From Pseudomonadota bacterium (GTDB taxonomy: Bacteria > Chloroflexota > Ktedonobacteria > Ktedonobacterales > JACDGC01), in contig JAJPKG010000175.1 in NCBI GenBank assembly GCA_021323815.1, positions 1 through 30,085 on the forward strand: 30,085 bases of DNA. The letters run 5' to 3'. The position numbers and the translations under genes were made by a program. Position 1 is the first letter of the stretch. The number at the start of each line of letters is the position of its first letter. This document shows positions 1 through 8,264 of the stretch, piece by piece. The notes under the pieces were generated by a model. That model saw nothing but the letters and a program-made list of their open reading frames with translations, was not told the DNA's origin and did no database searches.

Positions 1-2243
1 CCTATGGCTTCGTGTATGAGGGCATCGAAGCCGCTGCGCAGAACTATTTTCAGTTGATTCCCAAAAAAAATATCTCGCTCAAAACGACCAATCCGGTGGA
101 GCGCGCGTTCCTTGCAGATTACCTGCCATGCATGCGCGATCGTGGCGAGCCGATTCCCGCGCATATCGAGATGTCGGCGGCGTATCAACTGCAACCCTGG
201 CAGGCAATGCTGCTGGCCGGCGTGCCCAACAGCCCCACTGATTATAATCCCTATTACGCGCCGGAGGCAGCGGTGCAACGCATGCATGACGGCGTGCTGC
301 TGAGCATGGTGCATAACGGCGACGCGGCAGCCATCACGCTCAACGGGCATCAGGTGTCGCCCGATACCATGAGCGCGTATGTGCTGGCGCAGATCACTCA
401 CACTGATAAGAAGGGGCGGAAGGATCGCATTTTCGCCAACCGCTTCCAGCGTTCCTCGAACGCGCAGTCGCAAGAGCTGGCCCCCTTTTTCGTCGATTAC
501 GTCATTCAGAAGCTTTCAGAGCTTTTCCCCAATGGTGAAGAAGGCTTCGACACCGCCGGCTGGAACGTGTATACGACGCTGGATTATGGCGATCCGTCCA
601 TTACGGATGATGAGTTGGGGCGCATTCATGTTGACAAGCTGACCGGCAGGCTCACCGCTGATCACTATGACGCGCAGAAAGAGGGCGGCTGGCTGGCTCG
701 CGTCGGCTTGCAGCAATACGCGGAGTTTGTTGCGAAGCGCAACATCCGCTATGACTATCCGGATTATTGGTATTGCACATTTGGCTTATTGTCGCATGTG
801 GACCAAAAGTACGGGATTGACTATAACACGAACGATAACCCATTTTCGGTGAATCAGCCGTCATGTGAAGAGACGGCGCTGAATCTCCCCGGCACCAACG
901 TGCATGATGCCGCGCTGACGGCGATTGATCCGCGCAACGGGGATATTCTGGCGATGGTCGGCGGGGTGGACTACACCGGCCAGGACGACACCCTGCGCTC
1001 CGGCGGGCAAAATAACATCACCATCTCGCCCAATCGCTCGATGGGATCGTCCTTCAAGCCGATTGTCTATGCGACAGCGATGCAGATGGGGTGGTATCCG
1101 GGCATCGTCATTCGTGACCAGCCGACATGTTTCCCCGCGTCGGGGTCCAGCGAGGCGCACCCGGCGGACGGATTATTGTGCCCTGGGCATTACCTGCCGC
1201 ACAATGATGAATATTGGCATTGGGCGGGGCCGGAGCCGTTGCGCATCCTGCTGGGCAATTCGCTGAACACGCCGGCGGAACTGGCGCTTTCCTTTGTCGG
1301 GCTGCAAGGTAACGCTTCGCCGTTGATGTCGATGGCGCAGCGGCTGGGCATCACCACGCTGAGCGCCGCCAACTTGAATTACGCGACGGCCATCGGGACG
1401 CAGCCGGTGCCGCTGCTGCAACTGACCAGCGCCTATGGCACCTTCGCGAACCAGGGCTATCACGTGCCGCCGCGCTTTGCGCTGAGCATCACGCGCGCGG
1501 ATGGCCTGGTGATCGTGCCCTATAATCCCCATCCTTCAGGCTGGCAGGCGATCAGCGCGCAGAGCGCGTTCATGATCACCAGCATGCTGGATGATAATAA
1601 TGCTCGTGTGGCGGACTTCGGCCCGGATAATCCGCTCCATTTCCAGGGGCGCGACGTGGCGGCCAAAACCGGCACCTCGGACGCGCTAAAGGATATTGTG
1701 ACGATGGGCTATACGCCCTGGCTGTCGCTGGGCGTCTGGGCTGGCAACGCGAATGGCGAATCTGCAAATCACATCATCGGCATCGCGGGCGCGGGCTACA
1801 TCTTTCATGATGTGATGGCCTTCGCCATCAATCGCCTGCACATGCCCGGCACGCTGCCCAGCCGCTTCGCTGCCGCGCTTGATCCCCAGCCCGGCGGCTA
1901 TTTCCCAGTGCCGGCGGGCATGCATCGCGCCATCCTCAACTGCAACACAGGTCTCGCTCCCTGGAAAGGGATGGATGTGCTCAGTCCCAAGTCGCAGTGC
2001 GATCCGCAAGCTAAAGATCGCGTGCCGCCGGTCATGACCACCGAGTTCGCCTATTGCTTCAAAACCGGCGGCGTGCCGCCCATCGATCCTAACGAGAAGT
2101 GGAAATGCAGCAGTGGCGACGAAACGCCCAAGCAATTGGACGAGTGGGAAAACATGGGTTGGGGCAACACCAAGAACCGTGTCACCACGCCGGGCATCGA
2201 CGTTTCGTGGATGATCGACGGACAAGATCCGCTGACGTGGTGA
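1..2243 (+). CDS. Class A penicillin-binding protein (transglycosylase/transpeptidase), 5' end cut by the window
   Basis: Bifunctional peptidoglycan synthase that polymerises glycan strands (GT51) and cross-links stem peptides outside the membrane. The reading frame is open from base 3 with no start codon in the window. The first residues (YGFVYEGIEAAAQNYF) match the end of the GT51 domain in the complete paralogue at 21049-24471, so the membrane anchor and most of GT51 lie to the left. The transpeptidase motifs are all present: SSFK near base 1050 (catalytic Ser), SLN near 1260 and KTGT near 1668. A Cys-containing C-terminal tail ending near GQDPLTW is shared with the paralogue. An A8 run lies at 63-70, inside the coding frame. 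The gene ends with TGA 78 nt before the EamA gene. PBP1A-type family membership is firm. The exact physiological role versus the second copy is not readable. Confidence 0.95.
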   Translation, partial: YGFVYEGIEAAAQNYFQLIPKKNISLKTTNPVERAFLADYLPCMRDRGEPIPAHIEMSAAYQLQPWQAMLLAGVPNSPTDYNPYYAPEAAVQRMHDGVLLSMVHNGDAAAITLNGHQVSPDTMSAYVLAQITHTDKKGRKDRIFANRFQRSSNAQSQELAPFFVDYVIQKLSELFPNGEEGFDTAGWNVYTTLDYGDPSITDDELGRIHVDKLTGRLTADHYDAQKEGGWLARVGLQQYAEFVAKRNIRYDYPDYWYCTFGLLSHVDQKYGIDYNTNDNPFSVNQPSCEETALNLPGTNVHDAALTAIDPRNGDILAMVGGVDYTGQDDTLRSGGQNNITISPNRSMGSSFKPIVYATAMQMGWYPGIVIRDQPTCFPASGSSEAHPADGLLCPGHYLPHNDEYWHWAGPEPLRILLGNSLNTPAELALSFVGLQGNASPLMSMAQRLGITTLSAANLNYATAIGTQPVPLLQLTSAYGTFANQGYHVPPRFALSITRADGLVIVPYNPHPSGWQAISAQSAFMITSMLDDNNARVADFGPDNPLHFQGRDVAAKTGTSDALKDIVTMGYTPWLSLGVWAGNANGESANHIIGIAGAGYIFHDVMAFAINRLHMPGTLPSRFAAALDPQPGGYFPVPAGMHRAILNCNTGLAPWKGMDVLSPKSQCDPQAKDRVPPVMTTEFAYCFKTGGVPPIDPNEKWKCSSGDETPKQLDEWENMGWGNTKNRVTTPGIDVSWMIDGQDPLTW

Positions 2244-2258
2244 AGACGCACATTCCCA

Positions 2259-2288
2259 TTGCCACACACTGGTCTGCCCTGTTATGAT
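2259..2288 (+). promoter_or_regulatory. Extended -10 promoter for the EamA transporter gene
   Basis: TTGCCA (2259-2264), an 18-nt spacer, then TATGAT (2283-2288) preceded by TGT, which makes an extended -10. It sits 34 nt upstream of the ATG at 2322, in the gap after the PBP gene. Confidence 0.6.
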
Positions 2289-2321
2289 GGCTGATATCCT
2301 CATAGCAGGGAGAGCCATTTT

Positions 2322-3179
2322 ATGCCGGTTGGGGCGCTGGGCTTGCTCTTGGCAGCGGCGATGATGCACGCCGGATGGAACGTGCTGGTGAAACGCGCCC
2401 GGCAGCGCCTGATTTTCACATGGTGGGGGCTGACCGTCGCGCCTGCCCTGTGCCTGCCGGCGCTGGCGCTGCTGGGCGGCGTGCCTGCTCGCGCGTGGCC
2501 TTACATTGTAGGGAGCGCGCTGGCCGAGGCGGCCTATTTCGTCGCGCTGACGCAAGCGTACCGGCTTGGGGATTTCACGGTGGTGTATCCCATTGCGCGC
2601 GGCGCGGCACCGGCGTTGCTGGCGGTGTGGGCGGCGCTCTTCCTGAGGCAACATCCATCCCTCGGCGGGCTGGCGGGATTGCTGCTGTTGCTGGCGGGGT
2701 TGGTGCTGGTGGGCAGCCGGGCGTGGTGGGCGGAGCGCGACATGCTGGCGCGGCATCGCAAGGGCATTGCCGCCGCGCTGTTGGTGGCGCTGTGCATCTC
2801 GATCTATTCCATCATCGACGGCTCGGCGGTGCGCTTCGCGCCGGTGCTGCCGTATACGATCCTCGTGCTGAATGGGGCGGCGTTGCTCAGCGCGCCGGTC
2901 GTTTTCTGGCGTTTTGGCGCGCGGGCGGTTGGGGGTGAATGGCGCGCCAACTGGCCGACGATCTGTCTGGTGGGGGCGCTATCGCTCATCACCTATCTGC
3001 TGGTGCTGTTCGCGTATTCCGTCGCGCCGGTCGGCTACGCGGGAGCGATTCGCGAGACCAGCATTGTTTTCGCCGCGCTGCTGGGATGGCGCTGGTTGGG
3101 GGAACCGTTTGGTTGGGGTCAGGCGGCGGGCATCGTCGCCATCGTCGCCGGCATCACCCTCATTACGCTGCTGGGGTGA
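2322..3179 (+). CDS. EamA/DMT-superfamily membrane transporter
   Basis: Integral membrane protein of 285 aa, the usual length for the drug/metabolite transporter superfamily with two tandem EamA repeats and about ten helices. The N-terminus (MPVGALGLLLAAAMMHAGWN) is a typical first helix with the conserved small-residue and Trp/Asn pattern. Hydrophobic segments follow throughout, and the second repeat begins near residue 155 (KGIAAALLVALCISIYSIID). The start at 2322 has an AGGGAGAG ribosome site just upstream. Members export amino acids, metabolites or drugs; the substrate cannot be told from sequence. It has its own promoter and stands alone between the PBP gene and a repeat-rich gap. Confidence 0.88.
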   Translation: MPVGALGLLLAAAMMHAGWNVLVKRARQRLIFTWWGLTVAPALCLPALALLGGVPARAWPYIVGSALAEAAYFVALTQAYRLGDFTVVYPIARGAAPALLAVWAALFLRQHPSLGGLAGLLLLLAGLVLVGSRAWWAERDMLARHRKGIAAALLVALCISIYSIIDGSAVRFAPVLPYTILVLNGAALLSAPVVFWRFGARAVGGEWRANWPTICLVGALSLITYLLVLFAYSVAPVGYAGAIRETSIVFAALLGWRWLGEPFGWGQAAGIVAIVAGITLITLLG

Positions 3180-3228
3180 TCCTCTCCACCGGCTCCCTCC
3201 CCAGCAGAGATGGAGAGAGGGAGCACGA

Positions 3229-3264
3229 GGAGAGATGGGGCGAGCACAAGGCATTGCCCCTACA
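3229..3264 (-). repeat. Dispersed repeat, copy A (GTAGGGGCRATGCC family)
   Basis: Read on the minus strand this 36-nt block is TGTAGGGGCAATGCCTTGTG followed by CTCGCCCC and ATCTCTCC. It matches the block at 11367-11402 with only about three differences, and the core also recurs at 27879-27907. It directly abuts, and is read into by, the YjbR remnant. Confidence 0.7.
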
Positions 3265-3289
3265 ACATGATTCCGTCGTTGATTTGAGT

Positions 3290-3474
3290 TGCGCTGCCAG
3301 GCGTTTGGGCGCGATGAGCTGATAGCTGTCGTGCACGAAAGCCGTCACTTCATCCCAGTCGATCTCGCCGACATCCAGCCGCAGGCCAAGCCAGCCGTTT
3401 GGGGCGAGGTAGGCTGGCAGGTAAAACCGAGCCGGCTTATTGTCTTGTGCATCCCCCTTAAAACTGCCCAGCAT
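3290..3474 (-). pseudogene. C-terminal remnant of a YjbR/MmcQ-family (DUF419) protein
   Basis: On the minus strand an ORF starting at the ATG at 3474 reads as the C-terminal half of a YjbR-like protein: RFYLPAYLAPNGWLGLRLD, then DWDEV, then SYQLIAPKRLAAQL, the family's closing signature. Family members are usually 110-130 aa. Here roughly the first 50-60 residues are absent, and no other upstream frame supplies them. The frame also fails to stop after the family end and runs through repeat copy A to about 3163. A good GGAGG ribosome site lies 8 nt upstream of the ATG, and a TATGAT-like box lies further upstream, so a short product could still be made. I read it as a decayed or truncated gene. 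The family match is from memory of the pattern and was not searched. Confidence 0.6.
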
Positions 3475-3541
3475 TGCTTATCCTCCACATCAGCATTGTT
3501 CTCCCCGAAGATTATCATATCATCTGTCTTTCCCATCGCGC

Positions 3542-3570
3542 TTGACAGGAGGGCGCTCCCCTGGCATACT
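3542..3570 (+). promoter_or_regulatory. Sigma-70-type promoter for the lipoprotein gene
   Basis: A consensus TTGACA (3542-3547), a 17-nt spacer and CATACT (3565-3570), ending 39 nt before the ATG at 3610. Confidence 0.65.
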
Positions 3571-3609
3571 CAGGCGTGCAAGATCACTGAGAAAGGCCGA
3601 ACGGCTGCC

Positions 3610-4752
3610 ATGCGACGCTCTCGCCTCATTCCGCAATTCCTGATCGCCCTGCTGGCGCTGGTGGTCGCCGCGTGCTCAGACGGCGGGGGCGTCCTCGGCA
3701 TCGGAAATTCCTCGCCGACCGCGACGCCCATTCCGCCGACGCCCACGCCGAATCCCGCCCTGGTGTCACGGGCGACGAGCGCCATCACGATCCCCTCAAC
3801 CATGCCCAGCATCAGCCTGGGCAGCTTTCACGCGGCAAGTTTGCAGGCGACACAGAGCGGGCTGGTGCTCGCCGCCCCGCCCCACAACGCCAGCGATCTC
3901 GGCACGCCCTCGCTGAGTTTCACCGGCTTCACCGGCGGCACGCCAAAACTCTTTGCCAGCGCCACAACCGCCAGCGACGGCAAGCCACGCACCATCATCA
4001 GTTTCACCACCGGCGGCGACTGGGTGGCCTATCTTCAACAGGAAGAGCAGGGGCAGTCGTGGGAATTGTGGGCGGTGAACCCGGCCACCGGCGACAAGCA
4101 TTTGATCGATAGCGCCGCCAAAGAACAAAACGCCGGCATCTTGCCCAGCGATTTCGCCACCGACGGCACCGACGTGGTGTGGGGCATGCCTGTCCCCGGC
4201 CAGAATGCCTCAATTCTGCGGGCCTATGATCTGGCGGGTGGCGCGACGCGCACGCTGGTCAATCTGCCGGGCGGCTCATTTTCCAGCATCGTGCTCGTCA
4301 ATCGCTTGCTCTATTATCAGACTAGCGCGTTTTCCGCCGCAGCCGACAAGAGCGTTTCCTGGCTGTGGCTGCTCACCCAGCCCAAGCCGGCGCAAATCAG
4401 CGCGCAACCCAAAGGATCGGTGGCCCTCAACAGCCGCTATGTCGCCTGGTATGATGCCGACGCCGGCAACCTGATGCTCTATGACATCGTGGCGGCGAAA
4501 ACCCTTTCCGTCAGCGAGAATGCATGCGTGAACCCCGTCATCGCGCAGGATCGTCCTTTCCTGGCATGCCTGGATGACCAGGACGACCAATATCAGGTGA
4601 TCCGTGTTCCCTCCGGCACCAGCGCCGCATTCGGCACGCATGCCACCGGCGGCTTCGGTGCCATTGTCAATGGCAAGGTGTATTGGATTCCCGAACCCAA
4701 CCCGCTGTCTTCCAACACCGAAGTCGATTATTTCCCCCTCCCCACCGCCTGA
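3610..4752 (+). CDS. Secreted lipoprotein with beta-propeller-like (TolB/WD-type) body
   Basis: 380-aa predicted lipoprotein. The reading frame is open from 3289, but the start at 3610 is chosen because it gives a classic type II signal peptide (MRRSRLIPQFLIALLALVVA, then AC) with the lipobox Cys about 20 residues in. It also lies downstream of a good promoter. After the Cys comes a Ser/Thr/Pro-rich linker (SPTATPIPPTPTPNP), then a body with repeated blades such as GGDWVAYLQQ, WELWAVNPATGDKHLI, DVVWGMPVPG, SRYVAWYDADAGNLMLYDI and GKVYWIPEP. This W-x-VNPATG style is typical of TolB-like propellers. It is likely anchored on the outer face of the membrane. No catalytic motif is seen; a binding or scaffolding role is inference. 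Confidence 0.75.
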   Translation: MRRSRLIPQFLIALLALVVAACSDGGGVLGIGNSSPTATPIPPTPTPNPALVSRATSAITIPSTMPSISLGSFHAASLQATQSGLVLAAPPHNASDLGTPSLSFTGFTGGTPKLFASATTASDGKPRTIISFTTGGDWVAYLQQEEQGQSWELWAVNPATGDKHLIDSAAKEQNAGILPSDFATDGTDVVWGMPVPGQNASILRAYDLAGGATRTLVNLPGGSFSSIVLVNRLLYYQTSAFSAAADKSVSWLWLLTQPKPAQISAQPKGSVALNSRYVAWYDADAGNLMLYDIVAAKTLSVSENACVNPVIAQDRPFLACLDDQDDQYQVIRVPSGTSAAFGTHATGGFGAIVNGKVYWIPEPNPLSSNTEVDYFPLPTA

Positions 4753-4792
4753 TCGCTTGTTTTACCGTGCGGAGCATGCTTCAATAGGGAAA

Positions 4793-4836
4793 GAAGGACA
4801 AGAACGCGAAGCCCGTGACGTAGGCGAAGCGACTCG
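4793..4836 (+). repeat. Short GAA/GCG low-complexity repeat (AAGAACGCGAAG type)
   Basis: The stretch GAAGGACAAGAACGCGAAGC and its continuation resembles the minus strand around 26690-26715 (AAGAAGAAACGCGAAGG). Non-coding low-complexity sequence of this style occurs in both gaps. Confidence 0.4.
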
Positions 4837-4854
4837 AAGATGAGGAACTCTGTT

Positions 4855-6147
4855 ATGGCGACGGAACTGACCGGACCGCGATTGACGCTCACCAGTGTGG
4901 GAATGGAAGCGGCGGAAGAGTTGCTGCCGGCCTTCAACGGCGACGCGCAGTTCAACGCGTGGAGCGGCACGCCGGTGATGACCCTGGATGCCGTGCGCGC
5001 CGATATGCTGGAAACAAAGAGCCTGCCCGGCGGCGTGGTGTGGCGCATCGCGCTGCACGACGGCACGCGCGTCGGCGTGGCGGAAACCGCGCTGGTGCCG
5101 CCCCCCAACAGCGGATGGATCGCCCTGCTGCTGATCGAGCAAGCCTATCAGCGGCAAGGGTTCGGCAGCGAAGCAGCGGATCTGCTGGAAGCGCATCTCT
5201 TCGCGCAGCCGGGAATTACGCGCATCGGGCTGGGGGTGCTGGTGCAGAACGAGCCGGGCATCGCCTTCTGGACGAAGCGCGGCTATCAGGCGGGATTGCG
5301 CCGGCGCGATAATCACGGCAACGAAGTTATCACCATGCGCCTCAACCGGCCCGGCGCGCCGGATGCCGAGCAACTGCTTCAGGTGCAGCGCCAGTTCGGG
5401 GCAACGGCGGCGGGTTACGTCACCAGCGCCGGCCATGCGAAAGGCGACGAACTGGCGCGCATCCGCGAGTTGGTGGGGGCGGAGCCGCCGGGCGAGCGCA
5501 AAGCGCTGGATATCGCTACCGGTGGAGGACATACGGCCTTTGCTGTCGCGCCCTTTGTTGCTGAGGTCATCGCCTCGGATGTGACGCCGGAGATGCTGTT
5601 GCAGGTGGAAGCGGGTGCCATCACGCGCGGCATCGACAATCTGACCACTGCCCAGGCCGATGCCCATGCGCTGCCCTGGCCGGATGTCACCTTCGATGTT
5701 GTCACTTCGCGCATTGCGCCGCACCATTTCAGCGCGCTGCCCCTGGCCATGCGCGAGATCGCCCGTGTCACCAGGCCGGGGGGACTGGTCATCATCGTGG
5801 ATAGCGTCGTCCCCGAAGATCCCGCGTTGGATGCATTTTTGAACCGTGTGGAATTGATGCGCGATCCCTCGCATGTGCGCTCGCGAACGGAAAGCGAGTG
5901 GCGGCAACTCTTCGCGGATAACGATCTGGCGGTGTTCGCAGCCGAGCGCTATGCCCGCCGCCACCCCTATGCCGAATGGGTGGCGCGGGCAATGGTGCCG
6001 GCAGAGGCTCAGCCCGCCCTGGAAGCCGCGTTTCTGGAAGCCGACGATGCCGCGAAAGCCGCGTTTCACATCGAGATCGAAGACGGCCATGTGGTCGCTT
6101 ACACCGATGAGAAACTGTTGATCGCGGGGCGAAAGCCGGCAGCATAA
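4855..6147 (+). CDS. GNAT N-acetyltransferase fused to class I SAM-dependent methyltransferase
   Basis: 430-aa two-domain protein. Residues about 1-165 form a GNAT acetyltransferase. They include the acetyl-CoA loop in IEQAYQRQGFGSEAADLLEA (Q-x-x-G-x-G pattern) and the NEPGIAFWTKRGYQ end motif typical of RimJ/RimL-like enzymes. Residues about 175-430 form a UbiE/YcgJ-like methyltransferase: the start QFGATAAGYVTSAGHAKGDE, SAM motif I LDIATGGGHTAF, acidic ASDVTPEML, a DAHALPWPD stretch, RIAPHHF and VTRPGGLVIIVD. The ATG at 4855 is preferred over the in-frame ATG at 4840 because GATGAGGA sits 8 nt upstream of it. Substrates are unknown. The gene converges on the PRC/BON gene with only 8 nt between stop codons. 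Each domain is a standalone protein in most organisms. Confidence 0.88.
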   Translation: MATELTGPRLTLTSVGMEAAEELLPAFNGDAQFNAWSGTPVMTLDAVRADMLETKSLPGGVVWRIALHDGTRVGVAETALVPPPNSGWIALLLIEQAYQRQGFGSEAADLLEAHLFAQPGITRIGLGVLVQNEPGIAFWTKRGYQAGLRRRDNHGNEVITMRLNRPGAPDAEQLLQVQRQFGATAAGYVTSAGHAKGDELARIRELVGAEPPGERKALDIATGGGHTAFAVAPFVAEVIASDVTPEMLLQVEAGAITRGIDNLTTAQADAHALPWPDVTFDVVTSRIAPHHFSALPLAMREIARVTRPGGLVIIVDSVVPEDPALDAFLNRVELMRDPSHVRSRTESEWRQLFADNDLAVFAAERYARRHPYAEWVARAMVPAEAQPALEAAFLEADDAAKAAFHIEIEDGHVVAYTDEKLLIAGRKPAA

Positions 6148-6155
6148 ACCGCCAG

Positions 6156-6962
6156 CTATTCCAGCATGTTGCGCACGCCCAGCACGCCGGGGATGTGCCA
6201 GATGTCTTGTTCAACAGAAGCGCGCAAGCGCGGCGAGAGTGTCGCGCCGCCGATGGTGACGATGCCGTCATGCACGCTGACACGGAAATCACTCAGATAG
6301 GGAGCCAGCGCCGGGCTTTTGCCGAGGATGGCATAGACATCTTGTTGCAAGTCGCCGTCGTCGCGCAGTTGCAGGCTGTGCGCCACCTGCGTCGCCGTCG
6401 CGTTGAGGTGCAAGTTGTGCGTCGCCGCAATCTTGCCCACCAGCTTTTGGGCGATGGTCTCGCTCTTGTCGGCCCATTCCGGCGGCACCATCAATGCCCG
6501 GCCTTGTTCCGGCACCAGTGCCGCCAGCGGATCGCGCGGGCTGGCAACCACATCTTCCATGTTGCCGCGAATGCGCACTAGCAAGGCATCGGCCAGGCCC
6601 GTAGCGGTGGCGATGACGATGCCTTCCAGCCGGCCAATCTCCTCGCCGTCCAGGCAATCCACATGCATCTTGGGGAAAAGCTCGATGAAATCATGTGGGG
6701 TCGGCATCTGCTGATCGTTTAAGGGGACTGTGCGCGTCTCAACACGCTTGATGGCCGGGGGCCATACCTGCCCGCCCAGCCCGCCGCTCAGGCGGCACCA
6801 GACCTCGCCGACATCAGGGCGCAGCAACACGCTGCCCAGTCGCCCCTCACTTTGCGTTGCTTGCTGACGATAGCGTTCCGGCAGGGTGGGAAGTTGATCC
6901 AGGTGCACCTGCGCGCCCAGGCGCAGCACCATCTTATCGCGCCGTTGCTCAACCGCGTCCAT
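6156..6962 (-). CDS. PRC-barrel-like and BON domain protein
   Basis: 268-aa soluble protein without signal peptide or membrane segment. The middle (about residues 95-145: KMHVDCLDGEEIGRLEGIVI, then DALLVRIRG) looks like a PRC-barrel-type module. A first, weaker copy may lie at residues 14-80. The C-terminus (about 200-268: LQQDVYAILGKSPALAPYLS, VSVHDGIVTIGG, RLRASVEQDIWHIPGVLGVRN) is a BON domain, with its Gly-rich centre and the VPGV-type end. BON domains usually bind membranes or ligands and PRC barrels bind partner proteins; the role here is unknown. The start at 6962 has GGAGA 10 nt upstream. The gene is divergent from nusA and shares a promoter region with it. Confidence 0.7.
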   Translation of the reverse strand: MDAVEQRRDKMVLRLGAQVHLDQLPTLPERYRQQATQSEGRLGSVLLRPDVGEVWCRLSGGLGGQVWPPAIKRVETRTVPLNDQQMPTPHDFIELFPKMHVDCLDGEEIGRLEGIVIATATGLADALLVRIRGNMEDVVASPRDPLAALVPEQGRALMVPPEWADKSETIAQKLVGKIAATHNLHLNATATQVAHSLQLRDDGDLQQDVYAILGKSPALAPYLSDFRVSVHDGIVTIGGATLSPRLRASVEQDIWHIPGVLGVRNMLE

Positions 6963-7030
6963 TCAACACTTTCTCCTGCCCCCCAACGTGCGACACACCC
7001 CTGCCTCCGAACAAAAAACATTTTGCTTGT

Positions 7031-7060
7031 AGTGTATGTCACGAAGTCGCTGGGTGTCAA
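7031..7060 (-). promoter_or_regulatory. Promoter for the PRC/BON gene
   Basis: On the minus strand, TTGACA (7060-7055), an 18-nt spacer and TACACT (7036-7031), about 70 nt upstream of the start at 6962. It is back to back with the nusA promoter, with 18 bp between the two -35 boxes. Confidence 0.6.
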
Positions 7061-7078
7061 TGCTGTAGGCGAATTGCC

Positions 7079-7107
7079 TTGCGCTACCTAAGGCGATGTG
7101 ATATACT
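7079..7107 (+). promoter_or_regulatory. Promoter of the nusA cluster
   Basis: TTGCGC (7079-7084), a 17-nt spacer and TATACT (7102-7107), preceded by TGTGA. Predicted transcription start is near 7114, giving a leader of about 110 nt before the nusA ATG. Confidence 0.6.
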
Positions 7108-7133
7108 AGAGGAGACAACAGACGCAGACCGAT

Positions 7134-7164
7134 AAAAGTGGGTTTTGTGCCCACTTTTCTTCTT
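7134..7164 (+). terminator. Leader hairpin with pyrimidine tail upstream of nusA (candidate attenuator)
   Basis: A perfect 9-bp stem AAAAGTGGG (7134-7142) / CCCACTTTT (7150-7158) with a 7-nt loop, followed by CTTCTT. It lies about 20 nt into the predicted nusA transcript. The B. subtilis nusA operon leader is known to carry a NusA-dependent terminator that gives autoregulation, so a similar role here is plausible inference. Confidence 0.55.
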
Positions 7165-7226
7165 GTCTGATATCTGCACGTAGGCAGCACAAGACACCAA
7201 TGGCTCGGCATGAAAGGGGGAGCAGC

Positions 7227-8258
7227 ATGGGAAGCAGATTCCAGAGCGCGATTGCAGAGTTGATCGCCGAGCGGGGCTTGCCGCGCGATCTGGTCGTTGA
7301 GACCGTCAGCCGGGCGTTGTTGGATGTCTATCGTCGCACAACGCCGAATGCGGCGGATGACGTGCAGGTGGTCGTTGACAAAACCGGCGAAGTGCATATG
7401 CTGCGCAACAAGCGCGTGGTAGCACAGGTGGAAGATCCCCAGGCGCAGATCTCGCTGGCCGAGGCGCAGCGAATGAAGCCGCACGCCGCGCTGGGTGAGA
7501 CGCTGCCCGTTGAGATGCCGGAATTGCTTGATAAGATTCCGGTGCGCAATGCGGGGCAGGTGATCTTGCAGCGCATCCGCGAGGCCGAGCAGATGCATCT
7601 GATGGAAGCCTTCAAGGACCGGCTGGATGAGATCACGCTGGGGACGATCTTGCGGCGCGACAACGATGAGAGCTATGTGCTGGAAGTCGGCAAGCTGGAA
7701 GGCATCTTGCCCAAGAAAGAGCAGGTGCCGGACGAGCGCTATAAGATCGGCCAGCGCCTGCGCGTGTATGTCATGGAGATGAAGCGCACCGGCGGGCGCA
7801 CGCCGCAAGTGATCGTCTCGCGGGCGCACCCCAACATGATCAAGCGCCTCTTTGAGCAAGAGGTGCCGGAGATCGTGGACGGCACGGTGGAGTTGAAGGC
7901 GTTCGTGCGCGAGCCGGGCAGTCGCTCAAAGGTCGCTGTGTGGGCGCGCCAGGAAGGCGTTGACCCCATCGGTGCGTGCGTGGGCGTGCGCGGCAGCCGC
8001 ATCAACAACATCGTCAACGAACTGAACGGCGAGAAGATCGACATCATCCCGTGGAGTCCCGACCCGGCGACGTTCATCAGCAACGCGCTCAGCCCGGCCA
8101 AACCGCTCAGCGTGGAATTGCACGAAGACACCCACACCGCAGTGGTGCGCGTGCCCGAAAAGCAACTGTCGCTGGCCATCGGCAAGGTGGGCCAGAACGC
8201 ACGCCTGGCAGCCAAGCTCACCGGCTGGCGCATCGACGTAAAACCGCCGCAGGCGTAG
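7227..8258 (+). CDS. nusA: Transcription termination/antitermination factor NusA
   Basis: 343-aa NusA, an RNA polymerase-binding factor for pausing, termination and antitermination. Domains in order: N-terminal RNAP-binding domain (MGSRFQSAIAELIAERGLPR to about residue 125), S1 domain (ESYVLEVGKLEGILPKKEQV through MEMKRTGGRTPQVIVSRAHP), then KH1 and KH2 (VGVRGSRINNIVNELNGEKI, then LAIGKVGQNARLAAKLTGWRI). It ends right after KH2, without the acidic repeats of proteobacterial NusA, as usual in Gram-positive-type bacteria. An upstream in-frame ATG at 7200 exists, but the ATG at 7227 has GGGGGAG 4-5 nt before it and matches the family N-terminus. Usually rimP lies just upstream; here it does not. 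Next genes downstream are ylxR and infB. Confidence 0.97.
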   Translation: MGSRFQSAIAELIAERGLPRDLVVETVSRALLDVYRRTTPNAADDVQVVVDKTGEVHMLRNKRVVAQVEDPQAQISLAEAQRMKPHAALGETLPVEMPELLDKIPVRNAGQVILQRIREAEQMHLMEAFKDRLDEITLGTILRRDNDESYVLEVGKLEGILPKKEQVPDERYKIGQRLRVYVMEMKRTGGRTPQVIVSRAHPNMIKRLFEQEVPEIVDGTVELKAFVREPGSRSKVAVWARQEGVDPIGACVGVRGSRINNIVNELNGEKIDIIPWSPDPATFISNALSPAKPLSVELHEDTHTAVVRVPEKQLSLAIGKVGQNARLAAKLTGWRIDVKPPQA

Positions 8259-8264
8259 GCCTCG

